Assembly (NCBI GenBank): GCA_002529455.1
Contig: NYMS01000029.1
Span: forward strand, 62,001 to 126,000
Direction: 5' to 3'
DNA length: 64,000 nucleotides
Origin: Glycomyces fuscus
Lineage (GTDB): Bacteria > Actinomycetota > Actinomycetes > Streptosporangiales > Streptosporangiaceae
Positions 34,252-43,566 of the stretch are shown here, piece by piece. The stretch's first letter is position 1, and the number at the start of each line of letters is the position of its first letter. A program made the translations under genes and the position numbers. Below the pieces are notes generated by a model, which was not told where the DNA came from, ran no database searches, and was given only the letters and a program-made list of their open reading frames with translations.

Positions 34252-37200
34252 TCACAGTTCGGCCTGGCCGTAGGGCAGCAGCCGCACCGGGCCCATCAGT
34301 CCGTAGTCCTGTCGGGACACGCCGCCGTAGACGTCGGGGCGGAAGGCCCGCATGCGGTTGATCAGGGTGGTGGCCACCTCGACCTGGATCGTGTTGGAGC
34401 CGCCGCGCAGCCAGGGGCCGACGTCGACCACGGTGTCCTGCTGGTCGCAGGGCGGCAGGTCCGTGCCGTTGACCGTGACGCGGAAGGTGTCGCTCACCCG
34501 GCCCAGGTCCAGGTGGGCGCCGTGGCCTCCGGTCCACCCCTCGCCCAGGTCGACGGTGGTGGTGTAGCGGCCGATGCCGGAGGTGTCGGCCAGCCCCTCG
34601 ATCTCCCGCCAGGGGACGAGGGAGGACAGCGAGTGCTCGTGCAGGACCACCTCGGTGTCGGTGTTCGACCCTCCCGGCCGCCAGTCCTCCACCTCCAGCT
34701 CCCAGGAGGTCAGGTCGACGGGCTCGCCGACGGAGTCGATGGCGGTGGAGACGGTGCTCCCGTCGGAGAGGGCGGTGGTGTAGGTGCCCGCCGAGGAGGC
34801 CCGGACCACGGCCTTCCTGCCCTCCACGCGCACCTCGTCGGCGTCGGTGCCGTCCACGCGCAGCTTCTTCAGCTGCCCTGGCGGCATCTTCTGTCCCGGC
34901 TCGCCGTGGCTTGCCGTCCACGAGGGCGGGGCCAGGGCGATGACCGTCGAGGCCCCCGGCGCCAGGCGCACGCCGACCTCGACCGTTCCGTCGCCGCGCG
35001 TGTGCTCGGGCAGGGGGGTGATCCGCCCGTTCCACAGGTCCAGCGCGAAGGGGTAGGCGTGGTCGATGTCGGCGGGGAGGGTGACCCGGTGGTCGACGGT
35101 CTCGCTGTCGGAGCCGTTGGTGAAGTAGTACAGCTCCAGCTCGTCGTCCCGGCGCCGCGCGTGCAGCAGCGGGGACCCCTGGGCGTAGGAGACGGCGGGC
35201 CGCGCGTCCAGCGCCGCGAGTCCGTCGGGGATGTCCTCGCGGGTGTCGACCCGGTGCACGCTGGGCTCCGCGAGCAGCTCCTCCATGGTCCGGAGCAGCT
35301 CCTCGGCCGAGCTCTGGTCGGTCCCCGGCTCCTGCGGGGCGCTCCAGTCCCCGACGATGAGGATCTTCAGTCCCGACCGGGCGTAGTCCACCATCCGCCG
35401 GGCGGTGTCCAGCTCCATGGTGGGGAGCCGTCCGCTGAACGCGTCCCCCTCGAAGACCAGCAGGCCGTAGGCGGGGCCCTCGGGGGCCAGGCGGCCCCCC
35501 TCCACCCGGGGTTCGGTGATGCGGAGCAGGCGGGGGCTGACGAACTGGTGCGTCCAGCCCCGGCGCACCCCCTCCTTGCTGAAGTAGGCGGCGCCGAAGC
35601 CCGAGCCGGCGTAGCCCTTCTGGCGCAGGAAGGCCACGTCGACCGTCGAGGTGCCCGACTGGAGGGTGTGCTGGGCCCGTGCGAAGAAGCCGGAGACGTC
35701 GGACACGTGCTGCCAGGTGGGGTGGCGCGGCCCCCACGACTCGCTGTAGCCGACACCGCCGCTGTAGGGGGTGAAGGCGGCGAACCCCGGCCACTGCGCT
35801 CCGGGCGCGTCGGCGTAGGAGAACCCGTGCAGGACCGCCATGTTCACGCCCGCGGAGTACTCGCGCGCGATGGTGCGCACGGTCTGCTGCCACGTGGTGC
35901 TGTAGGAGCCGCCGTAGACCGCGCCCGCCTCGCTGCTGAGCACCTTCTTGCCGCCCAGGTCGCGCCCGCCGGCCAGGGAGCGGAAGTCGTCGAGGTTCTT
36001 GAAGCCCAGGGACTCGCCCTCGGCGGTGTCGACGAGGGCGGCCTTGGCCACGGCGTCGGTCTGCAGGCCGTAGGGCTGGATCCGGTAGCCCATCCCGAGC
36101 CCGTGCGCCCACTCCTGGAGGGGGGTGATGTGGTGGTCGATGTAGAGCTGCGAGAGCAGGTCGTTGAAGTCGTTCAGCACCCGGCGGTCGGTGTCGGGGT
36201 CGAAGGAGAAGACCTGGTCCTCGTCCACGCGCACGAGGACCGGCAGGTAGGGCACCGGGTCGTAGCCGTGGTGGCCCTCGAAGGCGGAGGGCAGGCCGTG
36301 CGTCCACAGGGTCGCCTCGGTCTCCATCTCGATGGAGTCCTCGAAGATCGCGCCGCCCGCCGGCCCCCGGAGGAGGGAGCGGATCCCGGAGGTGAGGACG
36401 TTCTCCTCCCAGAAGTCGATGACCGCCTGGGCTCCGGCGCTGCTGAAGTGGTCGACCACGTAGGAGATCGGCTCGGTGTGCGGTCCGCCTTCGGGGCGCT
36501 GGCCCGAACCACGCTCCCAGTAGGCGATGAGGGCCCAGGTGGAGCCGTCCCCCTCGCCCGGGGCGGTCCAGGTCAGCTCCTCGCCCTGGACCGACGCGGT
36601 CAGGTCCTGCAGGGTGTCGGCCTCCAGGGCGGTGCGCTTGTCCTCGGGCGAGGCGCCCTCGGCCAGGCGTACCGCCTGCACCGCGAGGAGTTCGCGCGAC
36701 TCGACCCCGTGCCCCGGCTCCGCCACGGGCTCGGGCAGGGCGCCCGAGGCCTCCTCGCCGGAGGCGAGGTAGCGCACGCCGTGGGCGAGTTCGCGCACGG
36801 CGGCCCTGTCCTGCGGGGTCAGGCTGGGCACCGCGGCGGGCCAGGACGGGCCGATGGTCATGTCGACGACGATCCCGCGCTCCTCGGCCCGGGACAGGGC
36901 CGCCTCCACGGCCTCGCGCCAGGGCCCGGTGCCCCAGCCGTGTCCCTCGGGGTCGAGCGGCTCCGAGGAGCTGTGGTGGACGTCGGCCACCTCCATGCCG
37001 CCGAACCCGGCGTCGGCGGCCTGGTCGATCTCGCGGGCCACCTCCTGCGGGTCGACCAGGCCGTGCGGCCACCACCAGCGGAACTTGGCCCGGGCCGTGG
37101 CCGCCGGAGCCTCGAAGCCCTTGGGGAAGCCCTGCGGGGCCGCCGAGGCCGCGGGTGCGCCGAGGGTGGTCGACAGGGCCGCGGCGGTGCCCGCGGTGGC

Positions 37201-37278
37201 GCTCATCCCCAGGAACAGGCGGCGTGTGGGGGTGAAGCCGGAGGACGGGGGTCCCGTGGGCGGTGGTGTGTGGGACAT
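34252..37278 (-). CDS. Secreted alpha-L-rhamnosidase-type glycosyl hydrolase (GH106)
   Basis: A 1008-residue exported enzyme. The N-terminus has a Tat-type signal (TRRLFLGMSATAGTAAALST, then GAPAASAAP). The mature start KFRWWWPHGLVDPQEVAREI and GFGGMEVADVHHSS are the opening of GH106 catalytic domains. MGYRIQPYGLQTDA and KKVLSSEAGAVYGGSYSTTW follow mid-protein, and beta-sandwich modules occupy the C-terminal third (GRYTTTVDLGEGWTGGHGAH, a carbohydrate-binding-like fold). GH106 enzymes remove alpha-L-rhamnose from pectin-type or plant glycans. Two LacI-type operators lie upstream, so it probably belongs to the rhamnoside regulon centred at 20-27 kb. The ATG at 37278 follows AGGAAGGAAT. Confidence 0.9.
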   Translation of the reverse strand: MSHTPPPTGPPSSGFTPTRRLFLGMSATAGTAAALSTTLGAPAASAAPQGFPKGFEAPAATARAKFRWWWPHGLVDPQEVAREIDQAADAGFGGMEVADVHHSSSEPLDPEGHGWGTGPWREAVEAALSRAEERGIVVDMTIGPSWPAAVPSLTPQDRAAVRELAHGVRYLASGEEASGALPEPVAEPGHGVESRELLAVQAVRLAEGASPEDKRTALEADTLQDLTASVQGEELTWTAPGEGDGSTWALIAYWERGSGQRPEGGPHTEPISYVVDHFSSAGAQAVIDFWEENVLTSGIRSLLRGPAGGAIFEDSIEMETEATLWTHGLPSAFEGHHGYDPVPYLPVLVRVDEDQVFSFDPDTDRRVLNDFNDLLSQLYIDHHITPLQEWAHGLGMGYRIQPYGLQTDAVAKAALVDTAEGESLGFKNLDDFRSLAGGRDLGGKKVLSSEAGAVYGGSYSTTWQQTVRTIAREYSAGVNMAVLHGFSYADAPGAQWPGFAAFTPYSGGVGYSESWGPRHPTWQHVSDVSGFFARAQHTLQSGTSTVDVAFLRQKGYAGSGFGAAYFSKEGVRRGWTHQFVSPRLLRITEPRVEGGRLAPEGPAYGLLVFEGDAFSGRLPTMELDTARRMVDYARSGLKILIVGDWSAPQEPGTDQSSAEELLRTMEELLAEPSVHRVDTREDIPDGLAALDARPAVSYAQGSPLLHARRRDDELELYYFTNGSDSETVDHRVTLPADIDHAYPFALDLWNGRITPLPEHTRGDGTVEVGVRLAPGASTVIALAPPSWTASHGEPGQKMPPGQLKKLRVDGTDADEVRVEGRKAVVRASSAGTYTTALSDGSTVSTAIDSVGEPVDLTSWELEVEDWRPGGSNTDTEVVLHEHSLSSLVPWREIEGLADTSGIGRYTTTVDLGEGWTGGHGAHLDLGRVSDTFRVTVNGTDLPPCDQQDTVVDVGPWLRGGSNTIQVEVATTLINRMRAFRPDVYGGVSRQDYGLMGPVRLLPYGQAEL

Positions 37279-37372
37279 AGGGGGATTCCTTCCTGCGCTC
37301 GCCGGAGCAGGGCGCCGAGGGGGACGGGGGAAGTCGTGCGCGCACACGCTGAGCCGGTCGGGAAACAGGCTT

Positions 37373-37417
37373 TAAAACGTTTCAGCGAAGTTTCCAACAG
37401 ATCCCTCCGGTGGTCAA
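37373..37417 (-). promoter_or_regulatory. GH106 promoter with LacI-type operator
   Basis: On the minus strand TTGACC (37412-37417) and GAAACT (37389-37394) are 17 bp apart. TAAAACGTTTCA (37373-37384), a LacI-type dyad with central CG and one mismatched pair, sits at the transcription start. Confidence 0.7.
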
Positions 37418-37513
37418 TGGTTGTACGGAAAAACCTTGCTCCGTACTCGCTGAGCCTTCTTGAACAGGGGTTCCGATGTGCGCGGTGCGACCGGAGGGAG
37501 GCGTAGACGTAAT

Positions 37514-37525
37514 AAGAACGTTTCA
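37514..37525 (-). promoter_or_regulatory. Second LacI-type operator upstream of GH106
   Basis: AAGAACGTTTCA has one perfect half site (TGAAACG on the minus strand) and one weak half. It lies about 140 bp upstream of the first operator, a distance suited to DNA looping by a LacI tetramer. The rest of the 37279-37736 gap shows no gene except the dyad at 37639. Confidence 0.5.
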
Positions 37526-37638
37526 CTGAGAGGGTTTCGCCGACCGGGGAGAGGGGGCCTCGGCCGGAGGTCCTCCCAGGGGGCGCGCCGGGGCGTACTC
37601 CGCGCGGGAGGCCCGCGAGGCGTCCGGGAGGGGCGGCG

Positions 37639-37654
37639 TCCACCGTTCGGTGGA
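37639..37654 (+). promoter_or_regulatory. 16-bp perfect dyad upstream of the ABC ATPase
   Basis: TCCACCG-TT-CGGTGGA is a perfect 7-2-7 inverted repeat 83 bp before the truncated ATPase. It shares its arms with the dyad at 29885-29901, so one regulator might bind both. Confidence 0.45.
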
Positions 37655-37736
37655 TGCCGGGGGTCGGCCGGATCCGCGGGGGATGGGGGTCGGACGGGCG
37701 ATCCGCCCCGGGCCCGGATCGGCCAGGCTTGGGGGC

Positions 37737-38405
37737 ATGGCGATCACCGAGGTCACAGAGCTGAGCAAGAGGTACGACGACCAGGTGGTCCTGGACCGGG
37801 TCTCCTTCTCCGTGGAGGAGGGGGAGGTCTTCGGGATCCTCGGCCCCAACGGCGCGGGCAAGACCACCGCCGTCGAGTGCGTGGAGGGTCTGCGGCGTCC
37901 TGACTCCGGGTCGGTGCGGGTGCTCGGTCTCGATCCGTTCCGGCAGGGCTCACGGCTTCGGGAGCACATCGGCGTCCAGCTCCAGCACACGCAGCTGCCC
38001 GAGAACATCAAGGTGTGGGAGGCGCTCGACCTCTACGCCTCGTTCTACGACAGGCCCCGCGACTGGAGGGTGCTGCTGGAGCGCTGGGGCCTCGCGGACA
38101 AGCGGAACGCGCGGTTCGCGAAGCTGTCCGGAGGGCAGAAGCAGCGCCTGTTCATCGCCCTGGCCCTGGTCGGGGACCCCAGGGTCGCCTTCCTCGACGA
38201 ACTCACCACCGGCCTCGACCCCCGGGCCCGCCGGGCCACCTGGGAACTGGTCAGGCGGGTACGCGCCGAGGGCGTGACCGTGGTCCTGGTCAGCCACTTC
38301 ATGGACGAGGTCGAGGAGCTGTGCGACCGGGAGCCGGTGATCCCCACGGCCCCAACCGTTGTGGGCGCACTGCGACCCGGGGCACCGTACCGAAACCGAA
38401 GGTGA
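37737..38405 (+). pseudogene. Truncated ABC-2 exporter ATP-binding protein
   Basis: A 222-residue ABC ATPase lacking the C-terminal third (family members are about 300). The nucleotide-binding core is complete: Walker A GILGPNGAGKTTAVE, signature KLSGGQKQRLFIALA, Walker B RVAFLDELTTGLDP and the switch His in VVLVSHFMDE. After LCDR the reading frame dissolves into REPVIPTAPTVVGALRPG and stops, where relatives read an RVAVIDAGRVVA-type segment. No ABC-2 permease follows; the next gene is a NUDIX hydrolase. Loss of both the tail and the partner suggests a decayed antibiotic-exporter locus, although the core could still bind ATP. ATG at 37737. Confidence 0.75.
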
Positions 38406-38461
38406 ATGCGCCTTCACCAGGCGGTGGCGCTCTCCGGCCCGCAGGTCGCTAGTGTCGGGGC

Positions 38462-38932
38462 ATGGTCTCTGATCCCACGGCGTCCTTCGCCCGTCCCCGG
38501 GTCGCCGCCGGCGCCCTGTTCTTCGACCACCTCGGCCGGGTGATGCTGGTGGTCCCCTCCTACAAGGACCACCTGGAGATCCCCGGCGGCTACATGGAGC
38601 ACGGGGAGACGCCGACCCAGGCCGCGGCGCGCGAGGTGAAGGAGGAGCTGGGGATCGTTCCGCCGATCGGACGCCTGCTGGCCGTGGACTGGGCGCCCAC
38701 CTCCGCCGAGGGCGACAAGCAGCTGTTCGTCTTCGACGGGGGAGTGCTCGACCAGCGGTGGCTGGACCAGATCACCCTCGACCCGGCCGAGCTGACCGGG
38801 TACGCCTTCCACGACGTGGCCGCGGTCGCGGAGGCCACGATCCCTCCGCTCGCGCGCAGGGTCACCCAGGCCGCGCGCGCCCGCGAGGAGGGCACGACGC
38901 TCTACCTGGAGAACGGCGAGCCCGTCCCGTAG
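38462..38932 (+). CDS. NUDIX hydrolase
   Basis: A 156-residue NUDIX enzyme. The full signature GGYMEHGETPTQAAAREVKEELGI fits G-x5-E-x7-REUXEEXGU with residues at about 42-64. Such enzymes hydrolyse nucleoside diphosphates linked to another moiety using Mg2+ bound by the REXXEE helix. The body is one alpha-beta-alpha sandwich (VAAGALFFDHLGRVMLVVPS at the start). A TAGTGT box six bases before the ATG at 38462 would give a leaderless mRNA, though no -35 match is seen. It is not obviously linked to its neighbours. Substrate unknown. Confidence 0.9.
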   Translation: MVSDPTASFARPRVAAGALFFDHLGRVMLVVPSYKDHLEIPGGYMEHGETPTQAAAREVKEELGIVPPIGRLLAVDWAPTSAEGDKQLFVFDGGVLDQRWLDQITLDPAELTGYAFHDVAAVAEATIPPLARRVTQAARAREEGTTLYLENGEPVP

Positions 38933-39194
38933 ACGCCTGTGCGCCGGTGAGGCGGAGGGCGTCGACGGGGACGCTCCGACGGGGAAAGCCCCGCCCGGGG
39001 TCCGCGCTCCCCGCCGAAGGCCCCGAGGTCCCTCCCGGCCCGGGACCGGGTGACCGGGCCACGCCGGACACGCGCACGCCGTGCCCGGTGTGACCCACGG
39101 CATCCCCGGCTTCCGCTGAATGGAACGGCCGTGGCCCCCGGAGCGCACCGCGCCCGATCCTCGGAACACATCCCCGGCGTTGCGAGGAGTTCCC

Positions 39195-40202
39195 ATGGCG
39201 ATCGAGGCGTCCGCCTTCACGACATCAGCCTCCACGGCACCCGCCGCCACCGGCGCGACCGCGGCGATGGCGCTCCGGGTGGCGGCCAGGACCGAGGTGG
39301 CCGACGGGGTCGTCTCCCTGACGCTCACCCGCCCCGACGGGGGCAGGCTCCCCGACTGGACGCCGGGCGCCCACGTCGACCTGGTCCTGCCCAACGGGCT
39401 CACCCGCCAGTACTCCCTGTGCGGCGACCGGTGGGACGCCCGCAGCTACCGCGTGGCCGTCCTGCGCGAGGCCGAGGGCCGCGGCGGCTCCTCCTTCGTC
39501 CACGACCACGTCCACGAGGGCGACCTGGTCGGTCTGGGCGGGCCGCGCAACAACTTCGCCCTGGCCCCGGCCGAGGAGTACCACTTCGTCGCGGGCGGCA
39601 TCGGGATCACCCCGCTGCTGCCCATGATCGCGCAGGCCGACATGCTCGGCCTCCCGTGGCGCCTGCTCTACGGCGGCCGCACGCGCTCGTCGATGGCCTT
39701 CGCCGACGAACTGGCGCGGGCCCACGGCGACCGCGTGTCGGTCGTCCCCGAGGACGAGCACGGCCGCCCCGACCTGGAGCGCTGGCTGCCCGCGCCCTCG
39801 CCCGGCGCCAAGGTCTACGCCTGCGGGCCCGCGGGGCTGCTCGCCGCGGTGCGCGGCGCCTGCGCGGACTGGCCCCCGGGCCGCGTGCGCACCGAGCGCT
39901 TCGTCGCCGCGGCCGGGGACGGCGGCGCGGGCGGGCGCCGGTTCGACGTGGAGCTGCGCCGCTCGGGCACCACGCTCGCGGTGGGCCCGGACCAGTCCCT
40001 GCTCCAGGTACTCGCGGAGGCGGGCGTCCACGTCCTGTCCTCCTGTCGGCAGGGCCTGTGCGGCACCTGCGAGACCGGGGTGCTCGACGGCGTGCCCGAC
40101 CACCGCGACTCGATCCTCGACGAGGACGACCGCGCCGCCGGGGACCGCATGTTCGTCTGCGTCTCCCGGGCGCGCTCCGAGCGCCTCGTCCTCGACCTGT
40201 GA
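39195..40202 (+). CDS. PDR/VanB-type ferredoxin reductase (FMN + 2Fe-2S)
   Basis: A 335-residue phthalate-dioxygenase-reductase-type electron carrier. Domain order: FMN/FAD-binding barrel (WTPGAHVDLVLPNGLTRQYS, about 60-80), NAD-binding domain (AGGIGITPLLPMIAQADM, about 135-150; KVYACGPAGLLAAV) and a C-terminal plant-type 2Fe-2S domain with cysteines in VLSSCRQGLCGTCETGVLDG and MFVCVSRA. It passes electrons from NADH one at a time to an oxygenase. The next gene, 25 bp downstream, is a P450, so this is its probable redox partner, a VanB-like reductase serving a P450 instead of a Rieske oxygenase. ATG at 39195 after GAGGAG. Confidence 0.93.
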   Translation: MAIEASAFTTSASTAPAATGATAAMALRVAARTEVADGVVSLTLTRPDGGRLPDWTPGAHVDLVLPNGLTRQYSLCGDRWDARSYRVAVLREAEGRGGSSFVHDHVHEGDLVGLGGPRNNFALAPAEEYHFVAGGIGITPLLPMIAQADMLGLPWRLLYGGRTRSSMAFADELARAHGDRVSVVPEDEHGRPDLERWLPAPSPGAKVYACGPAGLLAAVRGACADWPPGRVRTERFVAAAGDGGAGGRRFDVELRRSGTTLAVGPDQSLLQVLAEAGVHVLSSCRQGLCGTCETGVLDGVPDHRDSILDEDDRAAGDRMFVCVSRARSERLVLDL

Positions 40203-40227
40203 ACCTCCCCCACCGAAGGAGCACGCG

Positions 40228-41430
40228 ATGACCGTGACCGGCACCCCTTCCACGGCCTCCCTGGACGCCGACCCCTTCGCCCCCGACGTCCTGGAGGACC
40301 CCCTCCCGCTCCAGGCACGGCTGCGCGACGCCGGGGCGGTCGTGTACCTGGAGCGCTACGGCGTCCACGCGCTGGCCCGGTACGAGCACGTCCACGCCGC
40401 GCTGACCGACTGGCAGACCTTCCAGTCCGCGGCGGGCGTGGGCCTGGCCAACTTCCGGCACGAGGAGCCCTGGCGTCCGCCGAGCCTGCTGCTGGAGGCC
40501 GACCCGCCCCTGCACGACGCGCCCCGGGCCGTCCTCTCCCGGATCCTGGGCCCCCGGGCGCTGCGCGGACTGCGCGAGGCGTGGGCCGAGGACGCCCGGG
40601 AGCTCGTGGGCCGGGTGGTGCGCCGCCCGGAGTTCGACGCCGTCACCGAACTCGCCCAGGCCTTTCCCCTGCGGGTGTTCCCCGACGCGGTGGGCCTGGA
40701 GAGGGAGGGCAGGCACCGCCTCCTGCCCTACGGCGACCACGCCTTCAACGCCTTCGGGCCGCCCAACGGCCTCGTGGCCAGGGGCGCCCCGCGCGTCGCG
40801 GAGCTCTCGGAGTGGGTCGACGGCCAGTGCGCCCGCGAACGCCTGGCCCCCGGCGGGTTCGGCGCCGCGATCTGGGCGGCGGCCGACCGCGGCGACATCA
40901 CCGAACGGCAGGCGCCGCTCATCGTCCGCTCCCTGCTCACCGCCGGGGTGGACACCACCGTCCACGCCCTGGGCGCGCTCCTGTACGCCTTCGCCACCCA
41001 CCCCGAGCAGTGGCGGCGCCTGCGCGAGGACCCCCGTCTGGCACGGGTCGCCTTCGACGAGGCGGTGCGCTGGGAGTCGCCGGTGCAGACCTTCTTCCGC
41101 ACCGCGACCCGCGACGTCGAGGTCGCCGGGACCACCGTCCCCGACGGCGGGAAGATCCTCATGTTCCTGGGTGCGGCCAACCGCGACCCGCGCCGCTGGG
41201 ACGAGCCCGACGCCTTCGACCTCGCGCGCGACCCCTCCGCCCACGTGGGCTTCGGCATGGGACTGCACCAGTGCGTCGGGCAGCACGTGGCCCGGCTGGA
41301 GGCCCAATCCCTGCTGGCGGCCCTGGCCGAACGCGTCGAACACGTCGAACTCGCGGGCACGCCCCGCCGCCACCTCAACAACACCCTGCGCGCCTGGGCC
41401 TCGATGCCGGTGCGCGTCCGGACGACCTGA
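40228..41430 (+). CDS. Cytochrome P450, CYP199-like aromatic O-demethylase candidate
   Basis: A 400-residue soluble bacterial P450. The I-helix oxygen-activation motif is [14 protein letters not shown] (about 237-250), the ExxR of the K helix is [10 protein letters not shown], and the haem loop is [20 protein letters not shown] with the ligand Cys at about residue 349. The haem-loop sequence and overall length resemble CYP199A enzymes that O-demethylate 4-methoxybenzoate/veratrate-type acids, releasing formaldehyde. The operon context (PDR-type reductase before it, formaldehyde dehydrogenase and MBL hydrolase after it) strongly supports an O- or N-demethylation. The natural substrate is not established. 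Confidence 0.9.
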   Translation: MTVTGTPSTASLDADPFAPDVLEDPLPLQARLRDAGAVVYLERYGVHALARYEHVHAALTDWQTFQSAAGVGLANFRHEEPWRPPSLLLEADPPLHDAPRAVLSRILGPRALRGLREAWAEDARELVGRVVRRPEFDAVTELAQAFPLRVFPDAVGLEREGRHRLLPYGDHAFNAFGPPNGLVARGAPRVAELSEWVDGQCARERLAPGGFGAAIWAAADRGDITERQAPLIVRSLLTAGVDTTVHALGALLYAFATHPEQWRRLREDPRLARVAFDEAVRWESPVQTFFRTATRDVEVAGTTVPDGGKILMFLGAANRDPRRWDEPDAFDLARDPSAHVGFGMGLHQCVGQHVARLEAQSLLAALAERVEHVELAGTPRRHLNNTLRAWASMPVRVRTT

Positions 41431-41476
41431 CCACCGCCCGGTGTCCCGGGCACAGCGAACGAGAGGAACAACAACG

Positions 41477-42559
41477 ATGCAGCACGTACGCGGCGTGGTC
41501 GCCAGGGCCCAGGGGGAGCCGGTCTCGGTCGAGACCGTGGTGGTCCCCGACCCGGGCCCCGGCGAGGCCGTGGTCAGGGTGCAGGCGTGCGGTGTGTGCC
41601 ACACCGACCTGCACTACCGGGAGGGCGGGGTCAACGACGAGTTCCCCTTCCTGCTCGGCCACGAGGCCGCGGGGGTCGTGGAGTCGGTCGGCCCCGGTGT
41701 GACGGAGGTCGGGCCGGGGGACTTCGTCGTCCTCAACTGGCGCGCGGTGTGCGGGCAGTGCCGTGCCTGCCTGCGCGGGCGCCCCTGGTACTGCTTCGAC
41801 ACGCACAACGCCCGCCAGAGGATGACCCTGCTGGACGGCACCGAGCTCACCCCGGCGCTGGGCATCGGGGCCTTCGCCGAGAAGACCCTGGTGGCCGCCG
41901 GGCAGTGCACCAAGGTCGACCCCGCCGCCAGGCCCGAGGTCGCCGGGCTCCTCGGCTGCGGGGTGATGGCCGGGATCGGCGCCGCGGTCAACACCGCGGG
42001 GGTGGGGCGCGGGGACTCGGTGGCCGTCATCGGCTGCGGGGGAGTGGGCGGCGCCGCCGTGGCCGGCTCCCGGTTGGCCGGGGCCGGGCGGATCATCGCC
42101 GTGGACCTCGACGACCGCAAGCTGGACGGGGCCCGCGGACTGGGCGCCACGCACACCGTGAACGCCGCGAACACGGACCCGGTCGAGGCGGTGCGCGCGC
42201 TCACCGGCGGTTTCGGCGCCGACGTGGTCATCGACGCCGTGGGCACACCCTCCACCTACGAGCAGGCCTTCCGCGCCCGCGACCTGGCCGGGACCGTGGT
42301 CCTGGTCGGCGTCCCCACCCCCGGGACGAGGCTGGAGCTCCCGCTGGCGGAGGTGTTCGGGCGCGGCGGCGCGCTCAAGTCCTCCTGGTACGGCGACTGC
42401 CTGCCCTCGCGCGACTTCCCGGTGCTCATCGACCTCCACCTCCAGGGGCGCCTGGACCTGGAGGCGTTCGTCTCCGAGACCATCCCGCTGGACGGCGTGG
42501 AGAAGGCCTTCGCGACCATGCGGGGCGGCGACGTCCTGCGCTCGGTGGTGCTGCTGTGA
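41477..42559 (+). CDS. mscR: S-(hydroxymethyl)mycothiol dehydrogenase
   Basis: A 360-residue zinc-dependent alcohol dehydrogenase of the class III/mycothiol type. Catalytic zinc ligands are in [14 protein letters not shown] and [11 protein letters not shown]; the structural zinc lobe reads [16 protein letters not shown]. The NAD-binding motif is [20 protein letters not shown]. Length and motifs match actinobacterial MscR, which oxidises the formaldehyde-mycothiol adduct to S-formylmycothiol and also reduces S-nitrosomycothiol. Its position after a demethylating-type P450 supplies a direct source of formaldehyde. The next gene overlaps by four bases (GTGA), as in mycobacterial mscR and its MBL neighbour. 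Confidence 0.92.
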   Translation: MQHVRGVVARAQGEPVSVETVVVPDPGPGEAVVRVQACGVCHTDLHYREGGVNDEFPFLLGHEAAGVVESVGPGVTEVGPGDFVVLNWRAVCGQCRACLRGRPWYCFDTHNARQRMTLLDGTELTPALGIGAFAEKTLVAAGQCTKVDPAARPEVAGLLGCGVMAGIGAAVNTAGVGRGDSVAVIGCGGVGGAAVAGSRLAGAGRIIAVDLDDRKLDGARGLGATHTVNAANTDPVEAVRALTGGFGADVVIDAVGTPSTYEQAFRARDLAGTVVLVGVPTPGTRLELPLAEVFGRGGALKSSWYGDCLPSRDFPVLIDLHLQGRLDLEAFVSETIPLDGVEKAFATMRGGDVLRSVVLL

Positions 42560-43188
42560 CCGCGGCGCGCATCGAGCACCTGGTCACCTCCGGTGTGTTC
42601 ACCCTGGACGGGGGCAGCTGGGAGGTCGACAACAACGTCTGGATCGTCGGGGACGACACCGAGGTGGTCGTCGTCGACGCCGCCCACGACGCCGACGCGA
42701 TCCTGGCGGAGGTGGGCGGCCGCCGGGTCGTGGCGGTGGTGTCCACGCACGGGCACGACGACCACATCGACGCGGCCCCGGCCGTGGCCGCCCGGACCGG
42801 GGCCCCGGTCCTCCTCCACCCGGACGACCTGGTGCTGTGGGAGCGCAGGCACCCCGGTACCGCGCCGGACGGCGAGCTCCGGGACGGGCAGCGCCTGGCG
42901 GTGGCGGACGTGGAGCTGACCGTTCTGCACACCCCGGGGCACAGCCCCGGCGCGGTCTGCCTGCACGCGCCCGCGCTGGGCGCCGTCCTCTCCGGTGACA
43001 CCCTCTTCCGGGGCGGTCCGGGGGCCACGGGGCGGTCGTTCTCCGACTTCCCGACCATCATCGCCTCCCTCCGCGACCGCCTGCTCACCCTTCCGCCCGA
43101 GACGGCGGTCCTGACGGGCCACGGCCCCTCCACCACCGTCGGCAGGGAGGCACCCCACCTGGAGGAGTGGATCGCCCGGGGGCACTGA
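42556..43188 (+). CDS. MBL-fold hydrolase partnered with MscR
   Basis: A 210-residue metallo-beta-lactamase-fold protein. The metal motif HXHXDH is present in [20 protein letters not shown], with further ligands in [14 protein letters not shown], the Asp in [11 protein letters not shown] and the His in VLTGHGPST, matching glyoxalase-II-like hydrolases. The gene is translationally coupled to mscR, the conserved actinobacterial pair, in which the MBL protein is a candidate S-formylmycothiol hydrolase releasing formate. That function is inferred from pairing. A perfect GC hairpin follows its stop. Confidence 0.9.
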   Translation: MTAARIEHLVTSGVFTLDGGSWEVDNNVWIVGDDTEVVVVDAAHDADAILAEVGGRRVVAVVSTHGHDDHIDAAPAVAARTGAPVLLHPDDLVLWERRHPGTAPDGELRDGQRLAVADVELTVLHTPGHSPGAVCLHAPALGAVLSGDTLFRGGPGATGRSFSDFPTIIASLRDRLLTLPPETAVLTGHGPSTTVGREAPHLEEWIARGH

Positions 43189-43193
43189 CACGA

Positions 43194-43225
43194 GCCGGTC
43201 CCCGGGGGAGGGCCCGGGGACCGGC
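43194..43225 (+). terminator. Terminator of the reductase-P450-mscR-MBL operon
   Basis: GCCGGTCCCCGGG (43194-43206) pairs perfectly with CCCGGGGACCGGC (43213-43225), loop GGAGGG, six bases after the MBL stop. The remaining 43226-43500 shows no gene. Confidence 0.85.
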
Positions 43226-43513
43226 CCCTCGGCCCGGAGACGGGTCGGGGCGGGGGCCGTGCGCGGGGGTTCCTGTCAGCCCTCCTGCGGGACGGCGTTG
43301 CTCCGGCGCCGGCCTGCGCGAACGGCTCCGCGTGCGGTGCCCCACGGTGTCCGCTGCCGGTCCACCGCGTCCCGGCGCCGCCGCACGCGCCGTCGAGCGC
43401 GGCCCGCGCCCTGACGGGCTCCGAGCGTCCCCGCGTCTTCGCCGCCGACACCCCTCTCCGGCCGGTCCTCGGCGGCCGGAACCCCCAGCGGTGCGGTCCC
43501 GGGCGGGAGGAGT

Positions 43514-43551
43514 TGACGAACTTGTGTTAGTGAGTAACACTTCTTTCGTCA
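43514..43551 (+). promoter_or_regulatory. Nested TetR operator over the tetR-ABC promoter
   Basis: GTGTTA-GTGAG-TAACAC (43524-43540) is a perfect inner dyad. TGACGAA (43514-43520) and TTCGTCA (43545-43551) form perfect outer arms around it. TTGACG (43513-43518) at the left edge may be the -35, with TAACAC as a poor -10. The site ends 15 bp before the TetR start. Confidence 0.75.
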
Positions 43552-43566
43552 GGAGCGGCAGAGGGG

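Noticed and set aside
33743-37345. Minus-strand 1200-codon frame in the GH106 region
   Set aside because: Shifted frame of the GH106 gene; the 34252-37278 frame has the Tat signal and family motifs.
43189-43500. Search for a gene between the MBL and TetR genes
   Set aside because: No frame with a start, ribosome site and family features; apart from the hairpin it looks non-coding.
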